From JAYVSZ01 sp043774925 (lineage in GTDB: Bacteria > Pseudomonadota > Gammaproteobacteria > Burkholderiales > Methylophilaceae), in assembly GCA_043774925.1 (NCBI GenBank), contig JAYVSZ010000044.1:1-7949 (forward strand): a stretch of DNA of 7,949 nucleotides, given 5' to 3'. The notes under the pieces were generated by a model. The model saw only the letters and a program-made list of their open reading frames with translations, was not told the DNA's origin and ran no database searches. Position 1 is the first letter of the stretch. The number at the start of each line of letters is the position of its first letter. The translations under genes were made by a program, and so were the position numbers. Positions 1-7,500 of this stretch are shown here, in pieces.

Positions 1-73
1 ATCCCTGATTAACGACTAAATTGACACACTCTTGCTTAAATTCGGTTGGAAATTGATTTCTGACTTTGCTCAT
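1..73 (-). CDS. IS3-family transposase OrfA, N-terminal 24 residues only
   Basis: Reading on the - strand from ATG at 73-71 gives an open frame to the window edge, beginning MSKVRNQFPTEFKQECVNLV. The F-x-x-E-F-K-x-E pattern followed by a hydrophobic helix and NQG is typical of the start of the N-terminal helix-turn-helix of IS3-family OrfA proteins, which bind the element's terminal repeats. AAGAGG at 86-81 is placed 7 nt before the ATG and supports this start. The rest of OrfA and the DDE-containing OrfB must lie beyond the left edge. Only about a quarter of a usual OrfA is visible, so the subgroup is not assigned. Confidence 0.72.
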   Translation of the reverse strand, partial: MSKVRNQFPTEFKQECVNLVVNQG

Positions 74-93
74 TTTTACACCTCTTAAAGTTG

Positions 94-99
94 ATTATA
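94..99 (-). promoter_or_regulatory. -10 box of the IS transposase promoter
   Basis: The - strand reads a perfect TATAAT here (ATTATA on +), preceded by GGC and placed so that transcription would start near 87, about 14 nt before the OrfA ATG and just upstream of the AAGAGG ribosome site. No good TTGACA-like -35 is seen at 17 nt spacing, so promoter strength is uncertain. Confidence 0.5.
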
Positions 100-138
100 G
101 CCTCTAAGAAAGTGTTGCGTTAGACTAGACCATTACAC

Positions 139-612
139 TCAGGTCGCGCAGATGCGTTGATTCAACTCATGGGTTTAGGTGCAGTGGAAAATGCTTACCC
201 AAACCAACTTTCTGGCGGTATGCAGCAACGCGTGGCAATTGCCCGCGCTTTAATGAATAAGCCTGATATTTTGCTGATGGATGAGCCTTTTGGCGCACTA
301 GATGCGCAAACACGCGAAGTGATGCACGACCTTATTTTGCATGTGTTTGATTTAGAAAAGCCGACGATTGTGTTTGTAACGCACGATGTAGAGGAGGCCA
401 TTTACTTGGGTGATAGAGTAGTGTTGATGGCACCACGACCAGGGCGTATTGATACAATTTACCAAGTACCATTGCCCAATAAACGGGAGCAAGACATGAG
501 GCTAAGTGCCGAATTTACAGGGCTAAAACGCGATATTTTAGGGTGCATCCGCGAAACCTCTGGCATGCAGACCGATTACGACATGCTGCAAAAACTCACG
601 CGAATCAGCTAA
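139..612 (+). pseudogene. ABC transporter ATP-binding protein (nitrate/taurine/urea-type), 5' end removed by IS insertion
   Basis: The remaining frame encodes the C-terminal part of an ABC ATPase of the nitrate/sulfonate/taurine importer group (SsuB/TauB/NrtD-like), which energises uptake of small nitrogen or sulfur compounds at the inner membrane. In order it shows the signature LSGGMQQRVAIARAL, Walker B with D-loop ILLMDEPFGALDAQTR and the H-loop FVTHDVEEA, then a normal C-terminus. Family members have about 260 residues; here about 158 remain and Walker A and the Q-loop are absent, presumably on the far side of the IS. The recognisable frame starts near TCA at 139; a TTG at 157 gives an open frame but has no ribosome site and no reason to be a real start. 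Next to guanidine or urea carboxylase genes such transporters are commonly annotated as urea-carboxylase-related; the substrate here was probably guanidine or a related compound (inference). The downstream gene starts 2 nt after its stop. Confidence 0.88.
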
Positions 613-614
613 GC

Positions 615-1650
615 ATGCATTTAGGCCAATATTTTAGAGATAGCGCTGGGCTAAAAGCCAACACCATGGCGTTTAGTTTTACTTTGTTTGGCTATGTGCT
701 TGGCGTGGCGTGCTTACTTTCTTCCAGCGGCTGGTTAAATTTATTTGGTGTACTGCTCACCGCGCAAACATTGGTCATTAGCGCTTATTTACTACATGAA
801 TTTAGCCACTTTAGCCTTTTTAAAAGTCCAAAGCTTAACCAACGTTGGGGGTACGCTCATGATGTGGATTAACGGCAGTTGCTATGCAGGCTTTGATGAA
901 GTCCGCAATAAGCACATGCACCATCATGTAGACCGCGCCGATGTCGTTAGCTTTGATTTGCGCGCATTTTATGCACACTTGCCAGCGCCATTTAAAGCAA
1001 TCATTACTTTTTTGGAATGGGCGTATATACCAGCGGCAGAAGTGATTATGCATGCTGTTGTCATTGTGATGCCATTTACCGCGCCAAGCCATGCGCACAA
1101 ACGCCAGCATGTGTTGCTAATTTTATTATTACGCGCTACTTTATTTGCTTTAATGGCTTATTGCTCACTTAAAGCGCTGTTACTTTATATGCTTGCGTAC
1201 GGCATTATGCTTACTATGCTGCGCTTTGCCGATGCTTATCAACATACTTATGATGCATTTGTGGTGCAAGATTCTGGCAAAAAAGGCGATATATTGCCAG
1301 CCGATGGTAAATTGCGCGACGCGGCTTACGAGTTTAATAACACGTATTCAAATTTAACCTCTGTGCGTTACCCTTGGCTTAATTTATTATTTTTAAATCT
1401 CCCTTACCATAACGCGCACCATGAGAAACCAATCACTCCTTGGTATCAATTACCCGATTTGCACGAAATCTTATACGGAAACCCTAGCAATAGCCAACCT
1501 GTTGTGCCCATGTTGCAGCTATTAAAAAGTTACCATAAACATAGACTTACACGCTTAATTAGCGACGATTACGGTGTGCTGGAGTATAAATATGGCGGCG
1601 CAGATGGCTTTATTGGTGCCATTGGTGTTTCGTTTTTGACGGCGGTTTAA
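615..1650 (+). pseudogene. Fatty-acid-desaturase-like membrane di-iron enzyme, interrupted by a frameshift
   Basis: Joined across one frameshift this gene encodes about 344 residues with the three histidine boxes of the FA_desaturase superfamily: HEFSH (residues 61-65), HMHHH (100-104) and HNAHH (265-269), which bind the two irons. Hydrophobic stretches around residues 17-60 and 130-195 fit a multi-pass inner-membrane protein. Family members desaturate or hydroxylate alkyl chains with O2; the substrate is unknown. The first frame runs from ATG 615 to TAA at 870-872 (85 residues) and the second continues in the next frame to TAA 1648-1650. The break falls in a run of five G at 847-851: removing one G gives RWG-TLMMW and an uninterrupted family-like protein. 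The 85-residue product holds only box one and a downstream restart would lack it, so neither piece should be active. The start at 615 lies 2 nt after the ABC stop, which favours coupling; ATG at 666 is an alternative. The gap to the next gene is also 2 nt. The lesion may be real or a homopolymer sequencing error. Confidence 0.82.
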
Positions 1651-1652
1651 AT

Positions 1653-2441
1653 ATGACGCAAGTGACTAAATTTTGGCCATTACTCACCGCCACGCACCAT
1701 TACGATAAATCGCTATCAACCCGCAATAAAGGCGCAGGGGTGATGATGCAAGCGCCGATTTTGGCGTATTTAATTGAAACCAAAAATGGTCGCATTTTAT
1801 TTGATGTCGGTTGCGATTACGCAAAAATAAGCGATCCGCAAAAGGCGGCGCATTATTACAACCCACAAACCTTTGCATTTGGCGCGCCCGATATGATTGA
1901 AGAGCAACGTTTGCCACAGCATTTTGCAAGGCTTGGTTTAACCGCAGCAGATATTGATGTGGTTTTTTTAAGCCACTTGCATTTTGATCACGCTGGTGGC
2001 CTTTGTGATGTGTGCGGTACAAACCATGAAGTACATGTACAGCAAGATGAGCTAGATTCGGCAAGCACAAACGAAGATGTCGCTTATTTTGACGATGAAG
2101 TGATAAAGAAGCCCAATTGGAAGATTAAGCAAGGCGAATATACGCTCACCACTGGCGTAGAGGCGATTAGCACGCCAGGCCATACGGCAGGCCATATGTC
2201 ACTGATGATTGAGCTACCCAAAGGTGCGCCTATTATATTGGCGGGCGATGCAGCCGATTTACAAGAAAATATTGATGACGAAATAGCACCAGGCTTGTGC
2301 TGGCAAAATAACGAAGCCATGGCGATTAATAGTATTCGTAAACTTAAAAAATTGGCTGCACAAGAAAATGCAGCACTTTGGCCTAATCATGACATGGCAT
2401 TTTGGCGCAGCTTAAAACAGTTTCCTAACTATTATGAATAA
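1653..2441 (+). CDS. Metallo-beta-lactamase-fold hydrolase, AHL-lactonase-like (AiiA/AttM group)
   Basis: This 262-residue protein has the full metal-binding set of the MBL fold: HLHFDH at residues 108-113, His177 in TPGHTAGH, Asp199 in LAGDA and His246 in PNHD. This pattern and the length resemble N-acyl-homoserine-lactonase-like hydrolases (AiiA, AttM), which open lactone rings with two zinc ions. No signal peptide is visible, so it is probably cytoplasmic. The family also contains enzymes acting on other esters, amides and lactones, so quorum quenching should not be assumed. It starts 2 nt after the desaturase stop and its TAA overlaps the ATG of the next gene by 8 nt (ATGAATAA), placing it firmly in the operon. 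Its position just before the guanidine genes makes a role in processing a guanidine-containing or carbonyl compound possible; that is inference. Confidence 0.85.
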   Translation: MTQVTKFWPLLTATHHYDKSLSTRNKGAGVMMQAPILAYLIETKNGRILFDVGCDYAKISDPQKAAHYYNPQTFAFGAPDMIEEQRLPQHFARLGLTAADIDVVFLSHLHFDHAGGLCDVCGTNHEVHVQQDELDSASTNEDVAYFDDEVIKKPNWKIKQGEYTLTTGVEAISTPGHTAGHMSLMIELPKGAPIILAGDAADLQENIDDEIAPGLCWQNNEAMAINSIRKLKKLAAQENAALWPNHDMAFWRSLKQFPNYYE

Positions 2442-3150
2442 GCCACTAACGCATCACTTGGGTGTGCCAACCAGTTATTACGGGGTATGGCGGCGCAGTT
2501 TATTAGAAAACGCGCAAGGCAAAGATACAGAGTCTATTGTGTTATGGATGCAAACGCGCGAGCTACATGCAGATATTCGCATCCCCGTAGCGCGCCCAGA
2601 TTTTAACGAATATGCGTGCCTTGAAGAATACGCGATTGAAGATTTAATGTGGTTAGCCACCCAACAAGGCTTCTATGGCGTTACAAAGGTACATGCAGAT
2701 ATTTGCCAATGGCATCGTCAGTATGACTTTCAACCCAAAAATGGCAGCCGTGATATTGGCAAAGTGGCATTTACCAGCGCCAATGAAATGTTAGAAACAG
2801 GCGTGGATGAAGCTTATTTAGAGGTTTGGCAAAAAGTTGAAGGCAGCCATTTAAAGCTCACCACACAAGTTGTAACAGGCGTAAACCGCATTGGTGAAAA
2901 CGTACCAGCATTTTTGTTATGCGCTGGTAAGCAAGTGGCTTACGTGCGGCCGCGCACGGCAATTATTCCTGAGGCCGCTAGTTTATTAGCTGCCATTCAA
3001 TTATATAAGCCAAACCATGAAAAACTATTGGATTGGCTAGATTTTGAAATTTCATTTGGGCAAATGGTTGATGATGCAAATTGGCAAATTAGGCATTCTA
3101 CACACCCTTTCTTAGAAGGGGAAATACGGGAGCAAGGTTTTTATGTTTAA
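2434..3150 (+). CDS. Conserved hypothetical protein, possibly HRI1/lipocalin-like
   Basis: I do not firmly recognise this 238-residue protein. It has no signal peptide or membrane segment. Visible features are YYGVWRR (residues 15-21), DTES (31-34), LWMQT (37-41) followed by HADIRIP (45-51), a central CQWHRQYDFQP stretch near 91-101, and repeated short amphipathic segments suggesting a beta-rich fold. The W-R-R then W-x-Q-T then A-D-I-R-x-P layout faintly recalls the beta-barrel HRI1 proteins; this is a weak memory-based comparison. Several conserved-looking Trp, His and Arg residues could line a ligand pocket. It overlaps both neighbours by 8 nt (ATGAATAA at its start, ATGTTTAA at its end), so it should be made in step with the MBL hydrolase and the first DUF1989 protein. 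There is no clear ribosome site before ATG 2434, consistent with translational coupling. Confidence 0.75.
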   Translation: MNKPLTHHLGVPTSYYGVWRRSLLENAQGKDTESIVLWMQTRELHADIRIPVARPDFNEYACLEEYAIEDLMWLATQQGFYGVTKVHADICQWHRQYDFQPKNGSRDIGKVAFTSANEMLETGVDEAYLEVWQKVEGSHLKLTTQVVTGVNRIGENVPAFLLCAGKQVAYVRPRTAIIPEAASLLAAIQLYKPNHEKLLDWLDFEISFGQMVDDANWQIRHSTHPFLEGEIREQGFYV

Positions 3151-3862
3151 GCAAGAAAACAGTTTATGGGATGAAATTATCCCTTGTGGCAACCACTGGA
3201 GCGGCCTCATGCGGCGTGGTAGCGCGCTACGCTTGACCGATTTAAGCGGTGGTGCAAATTGTTCTGCCCTATTTTATAACGCGGAAGACAAGCTAGAGCG
3301 CTATAACTTATCTGACACGCTTAAAGCACAGCACACCGCTTTTTTAACCATGGGCAATGTCTGTTATTCCGATATGGGGCGTGCATTATGCTCTATTATT
3401 GGTGACTCTGTCGGTTGGCACGACACCATTTGCGGTATGACAGATGACGTAATGATTGTGCAAAAATATGGCGCAAAAAATTACCAAACTGCACGTAACG
3501 AGATGCTACGTAGCGCTAAAACTGGCGCATTGATTGAGCTAGCAAAACACGGTTTAGGTAAGCGTGATTTAACGGCTAGCGTCAATTTTTTTAGTAAAGT
3601 CATGCCTGATGAAACTGGCAATTTGAGCTTTGTGCAAGGGCACAGCATCGCTGGCAGCTTTGTGGATATTCGTTTTGATATGAACGTGTTGGTGATACTT
3701 TCTTCTGCGCCGCACCCTTTAAACCCAAGCCCAGCTTACCCCGTGGGCGATATCAAACTAAGCGCTTGGCAAGCAGGCTTAGCCGCACACGATGATGTGT
3801 GCCGCACGTCGTGCAATCAAAATGCGCGTGGTTTTATGAACACAGAAAGATATTACCTATGA
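3143..3862 (+). CDS. cgdA: DUF1989 protein UAAP1-type, probable carboxyguanidine deiminase subunit CgdA
   Basis: The 239-residue protein belongs to the DUF1989 'urea carboxylase-associated protein 1' family. Such proteins were annotated for urea metabolism, and at times as aminomethyltransferases, but have been shown to form with their partner a carboxyguanidine deiminase, converting carboxyguanidine to allophanate and ammonia. Visible family features are the N-terminal GNHWSGLMRRG region (residues 16-26), DSVGWHDTICG (88-98), SVNFFSKV (147-154) and a C-terminus with C-x-x-x-C and RGFMNTERYY. Compared with its downstream paralogue it has Val90 where that protein has Cys97 beside the conserved G-x-H-D, so it may be the non-catalytic or differently metallated subunit (inference). 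CAAGG at 3133-3137 is a reasonable ribosome site 5 nt before ATG 3143. Its stop overlaps the partner's start as ATGA. Assignment of the A versus B letter rests on gene order and should be checked. Confidence 0.87.
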   Translation: MFKQENSLWDEIIPCGNHWSGLMRRGSALRLTDLSGGANCSALFYNAEDKLERYNLSDTLKAQHTAFLTMGNVCYSDMGRALCSIIGDSVGWHDTICGMTDDVMIVQKYGAKNYQTARNEMLRSAKTGALIELAKHGLGKRDLTASVNFFSKVMPDETGNLSFVQGHSIAGSFVDIRFDMNVLVILSSAPHPLNPSPAYPVGDIKLSAWQAGLAAHDDVCRTSCNQNARGFMNTERYYL

Positions 3863-4509
3863 GCACCTTGATTGAAAGTAGGCTTAATCCACAAGTAGCA
3901 GTGCTAAACCAAACTTGCCTAGCGGGCGACCCATGGATGGCAGAGGTCAAAAAAGGCCAAATTTTTCGCATTTTAGATATTGAAGGCAACCAAGCCGTTG
4001 ATACGCTTTTTTATAATTCCAGTAATGCAGAAGAGCGCTATAGCGCGGTGGATACAATTGCTCGCCAAGCTCAGCTGTACTTGACGACTGGTTCGGTGCT
4101 GTATTCAACCGAGGGTAACGCGATGCTCACGATTGTGGCTGATACCTGCGGCCGCCACGACACGCTAGGCGGTGCGTGCTCTGCCGAGAGCAACACGGTG
4201 CGCTACAGCCTAGATAAACGCCCCATGCACAGCTGCCGCGATAGCTTTATGCATGCGCTCAACACGTGTGAATGTGCGGCGCACTTAAGCAAGCGCGACA
4301 TCACAGGCAACATCAATTTTTTTATGAACGTGCCAGTCACGGCAGAAGGCGCACTTAGCTTTGCTGATGGCCTCTCAGGCGCTGGAAAATATGTGGAAAT
4401 GCGTGCCGAGATGGACGTAATTGTGCTGATTTCTAACTGCCCACAGCTTAATAATCCTTGCAACGGCTATAACCCAACGCCTATTCAGTTATTAGTTTGG
4501 AATGCATAA
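3859..4509 (+). CDS. cgdB: DUF1989 protein UAAP2-type, probable carboxyguanidine deiminase subunit CgdB
   Basis: The 216-residue protein is the second DUF1989 paralogue of the pair ('urea carboxylase-associated protein 2'). Known pairs act together as carboxyguanidine deiminase between guanidine carboxylase and allophanate hydrolase. Motifs are DTCGRHDTLGGAC (residues 95-107), HSCRDSF (124-130), NINFFMNVPV (151-160) and CPQLNNPCNGYNPTP (194-208). Cys97, His100 and Cys107 are candidate metal or catalytic residues; the first is missing in the upstream paralogue. ATG 3859 was chosen because it overlaps the upstream stop as ATGA and gives the usual family length; an in-frame ATG at 3799 would add 20 residues that do not look like the family and would lie inside the upstream coding region. 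After its stop comes the only sizeable gap of the operon, which contains the riboswitch. Confidence 0.88.
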   Translation: MSTLIESRLNPQVAVLNQTCLAGDPWMAEVKKGQIFRILDIEGNQAVDTLFYNSSNAEERYSAVDTIARQAQLYLTTGSVLYSTEGNAMLTIVADTCGRHDTLGGACSAESNTVRYSLDKRPMHSCRDSFMHALNTCECAAHLSKRDITGNINFFMNVPVTAEGALSFADGLSGAGKYVEMRAEMDVIVLISNCPQLNNPCNGYNPTPIQLLVWNA

Positions 4510-4511
4510 AT

Positions 4512-4560
4512 AAATCATCAGGACGACCTGGTGTGATTTTACAAAGCAAGACGACTTGCT
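4512..4560 (+). ncRNA. Guanidine-II (mini-ykkC) riboswitch
   Basis: Two tandem hairpins with identical ACGA loops lie directly after the cgdB stop. P1 pairs CATCAGG (4516-4522) with CCTGGTG (4527-4533) around ACGA at 4523-4526, with an outer AAAT/ATTT helix (4512-4515 with 4536-4539) across a 2-nt bulge. P2 pairs AGCAAG (4545-4550) with CTTGCT (4555-4560) around ACGA at 4551-4554. In both, a C-G pair opens a four-pair core next to the loop (CAGG/CCTG and CAAG/CTTG). Two stem-loops with ACGR loops are the defining pattern of guanidine-II riboswitches, each hairpin binding guanidine. The gene directly downstream is the carboxylase. Location inside an operon, just before one gene, is less usual than location at its head. 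Not run through a covariance model. Confidence 0.86.
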
Positions 4561-4564
4561 AAGT

Positions 4565-4570
4565 AGTGAG
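4565..4570 (+). promoter_or_regulatory. Ribosome-binding region of the carboxylase gene, able to pair with P2 of the riboswitch
   Basis: AGTGAG lies 6 nt before ATG 4577 and is the only candidate ribosome site, a weak one. It can pair along its full length with the 3' arm of riboswitch hairpin P2 (CTTGCT, 4555-4560; four Watson-Crick and two G-U pairs, loop AAGT at 4561-4564). P2 formation and this helix exclude each other, so guanidine-stabilised P2 would free the ribosome site and turn translation on. The pairing is seen in the sequence; the switching is inferred. Confidence 0.6.
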
Positions 4571-4576
4571 ATAAAC

Positions 4577-7500
4577 ATGTTTAAAAAAGTCTTAATTGCC
4601 AATCGCGGGGAGATTGCCTGCAGAGTAATACGCACCCTCAAAAAAATGGGCATTGCCTCGGTAGCCATTTATTCCGAGGCGGATGCTGGTGCTAGGCACG
4701 TATTAGAGGCCGATGAGGCAGTTTGTGTAGGCGCTGCGCCAGCGGCTGAAAGCTATTTAAACGTTGCTAAAATTTTAGAAGTTGCCAAGCAAACAGGCGC
4801 ACAGGCCATTCACCCAGGTTATGGATTTTTATCAGAAAATGCAAGCTTTGCAGAGGCTTGCGAGGCGGCAGGTGTTGTATTTATTGGGCCAACGCCAGCG
4901 CAAATGCGCGAGTTTGGCTTAAAACATACCGCTCGTGCATTGGCCGAAAAAAATGGTGTACCTTTATTGCCAGGCTCAGGTTTATTGGCCGATGTTGCTG
5001 AGGCAAGCTTGCTCGCGCAAAAAATTGGTTATCCTGTGATGCTAAAAAGCACTGCGGGCGGCGGTGGTATTGGTATGCAGCTTATTTGGGCAGAACATGA
5101 ATTAAATGCTGCGTTTGAATCGGTGCAACGATTAAGCAACAATAACTTTAAAGATAGCGGCATTTACCTAGAGAAATACGTGCAGGCCGCCCGCCATATT
5201 GAGGTACAAATTTTTGGCAATGGCCTAGGTAAAGTTATTGCGCTGGGTGAGCGCGATTGTTCCGTACAGCGCCGCAATCAAAAAGTGATAGAAGAAACGC
5301 CAGCGCCCAATATCTTGCCACAAACGCGCCAAGCATTAAGCGAAACGGCGGTTAAATTAGGCAAAGCACTCAATTACCGCTCTGCTGGCACAGTGGAATT
5401 TGTGTTTGATAATCAAACGCAAGACTTTTACTTTTTAGAAGTGAACACGCGTTTGCAAGTGGAGCATGGCATAACGGAATTAGTCACTGGCGTTGATTTA
5501 GTAGAATGGATGATACGTATTGCAGCGGGTGAAACGGATACGCTCAATGATTATAAACACCAGCCACAGGGTCACGCCATTCAAGTACGGGTGTATGCAG
5601 AAGATGCGAATAAAAATTTTCAGCCCGCTAGTGGTGTATTGACCGAAGTTATTTTCTCGCCCAGCGCCCGCGTGGATACTTGGGTGCAGCGCGGTAGTGA
5701 GGTTTCGCCGTTTTACGATCCTTTAATTGCAAAGGTATTGGTGCATGCGTCAGATAGAGATGCTGCCACACAAGCCATGCGCCGCGCACTTGTTGAAACT
5801 AAATTGAGTGGTATTGAAACCAATTTAGAGTATTTGCGCCAAATTTTGGCTGACACTGTATTTCCACAAGGTTTGCAAACCACACGCTACCTCGATAACT
5901 TTATCTACAAACCGCTCACAATTAATGTGCTGGATGGCGGCGTGATGACGACGATACAAGATTACCCTGGTCGCCTTGGTTATTGGCATGTGGGCGTGCC
6001 ACCATCAGGGCCTATGGATCACTTAGCCTTTAGGTTGGCGAATAAGTTAGTGGGTAACCATGAAAGTGTTGCGGGATTAGAAATCACACTGATTGGCCCG
6101 ACGCTGAAATTTAATACCGATGCCGTGATTGCGGTAACAGGTGCGCCAATACACCTTACTTTGGACGATGCGCCACTGCCCATGTGGCAGTCACATCATA
6201 TTAAAGCGGGTAGCACGCTTAAAATGGGCAAAACTTTGGCAGAAGGTTGCCGCGCTTATTTGGCAGTGCAGGGCGGTTTTGATGTGCCCGATTATCTAGG
6301 CAGCAAATCTACATTTACGCTGGGGCAGTTTGGCGGACATGGCGGTAGAGCCTTGCGTGTGGGCGATGTGTTACATGTGTTTAAGCAAAGCCTAGCGTTT
6401 ACTGCACAATCTTTGCCAGCAAATAGCTTGCCTCATTACACCAAAACATGGCAAATAGGCGTGCTTTATGGCCCACATGGCGCGCCTGATTTTTTTACTG
6501 ACGCCGATATTGATATGTTTTTTAGCGCTGATTGGGAGGTGCATTACAACTCCAACACGACTGGCATACGCCTCATTGGCCCCAAGCCAACATGGGCGCG
6601 TAAGCACGGTGGCGAGGCGGGCTTGCACCCTTCTAACATTCACGACAATGCCTACGCGATTGGCGCGGTCGATTTTACGGGTGACATGCCAGTTATACTA
6701 GGACCAGACGGCCCGAGTTTGGGAGGTTTTGTGTGCCCAGCAACCATTGTGCAGGCTGAACTTTGGAAAATCGGGCAGCTTAATGCGGGCGATAAAATCC
6801 GCTTTGTGCGTTTAAACCAAGATGAAGCGCGAGATTTAGAACTTGCGCAGAATGACGCAATTGAACATTTGGCGCAAATGCCACAAAGAGCTTATACGCT
6901 GCAAGCCAATGTCCATAAGCCTATTAGCCCGATTGTTTTTAGCGCTAATCAAGACGATGTTAAAACCAAAGCCGTTTACCGCCAAGCGGGCGATAAGTAT
7001 TTGCTGGTGGAATATGGCGAGCTTAAGCTAGATTTAAATTTGCGCTTTCGTGTGCATGCGCTCATGCAATGCCTACAAATACAACAAATACAAGGTGTTA
7101 TCGATTTAACACCTGGCATTCGCTCGCTGCAAGTACATTTTGATAACCTAATTTTACCTGTTAAACGCCTGATTGATATTTTGCAGCAAGCAGAGCGTGA
7201 GCTGCCCGCGATTGAAGAGATGGTCGTGCCCACGCGCATTGTGCATTTGCCGCTTTCGTGGGATGACGTGGCAACCCAGCTCGCGATTGAAAAATACAGG
7301 CAATCGGTGCGTAAAGATGCGCCGTGGTGTGAAATGGTGGATGGGCACGCCAGCAATATTGAGTTTATCCGCCGCATTAATGGCTTAAATTCGATTAATC
7401 AAGTAAAAGAGATTGTGTTTAATGCAAGCTATCTCACGCTTGGTTTGGGTGATGTTTACCTTGGAGCACCAGTAGCTACGCCAGTTGACCCACGTCACCG

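Larger units (their letters stand above)
1..137 (-). mobile_element. 5' end of an IS3-family insertion sequence
   Basis: The left edge carries the start of an insertion sequence read on the - strand: a promoter-like TATAAT, a ribosome site and the first codons of an OrfA-type transposase. The + strand ABC ATPase homology begins only at about 139, so the outer end of the element should lie near 137/138, where the + strand reads TTACA just before CTCAGG; IS3-family ends typically finish in CA. The exact terminus and the short target duplication cannot be confirmed because the other end is outside the window. An in-frame TAG at 121-123 shows the ABC reading frame is not open through the element. 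No convincing outward promoter towards the operon is visible. Confidence 0.7.

Noticed and set aside
80..156. Outward promoter from the IS end driving the operon
   Set aside because: TTGATT at 91-96 and TTGCGT at 115-120 have no -10-like hexamer at acceptable spacing on the + strand.
543..614. Desaturase start at ATG 543 inside the ABC gene
   Set aside because: The extra residues are an out-of-frame reading of the conserved ABC C-terminus; ATG 615, 2 nt after the stop, is the natural start.
745..1650. A separate 301-residue gene starting at 745
   Set aside because: Its first residues up to about 850 are an out-of-frame reading of the desaturase N-terminus; family-like sequence begins only after the G run, so this is the second half of a frameshifted gene.
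1684..2320. - strand frames opposite the MBL hydrolase gene
   Set aside because: They are antisense to a gene with all metal-binding motifs intact and have no plausible protein character.
3799..3858. Extended N-terminus of the second DUF1989 protein from ATG 3799
   Set aside because: It lies within the conserved C-terminal coding region of the upstream paralogue; ATG 3859 with ATGA overlap gives the usual length.
4516..4540. Intrinsic terminator after cgdB (hairpin followed by TTTT)
   Set aside because: The T run is only four long and takes part in an outer helix; the identical ACGA loops in two tandem hairpins and the carboxylase start close behind fit a guanidine-II riboswitch better.
6392..7388. 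Several short frames on both strands within the carboxylase gene
   Set aside because: They lie inside a continuous, highly family-like + strand frame and show no recognisable domains or ribosome sites.
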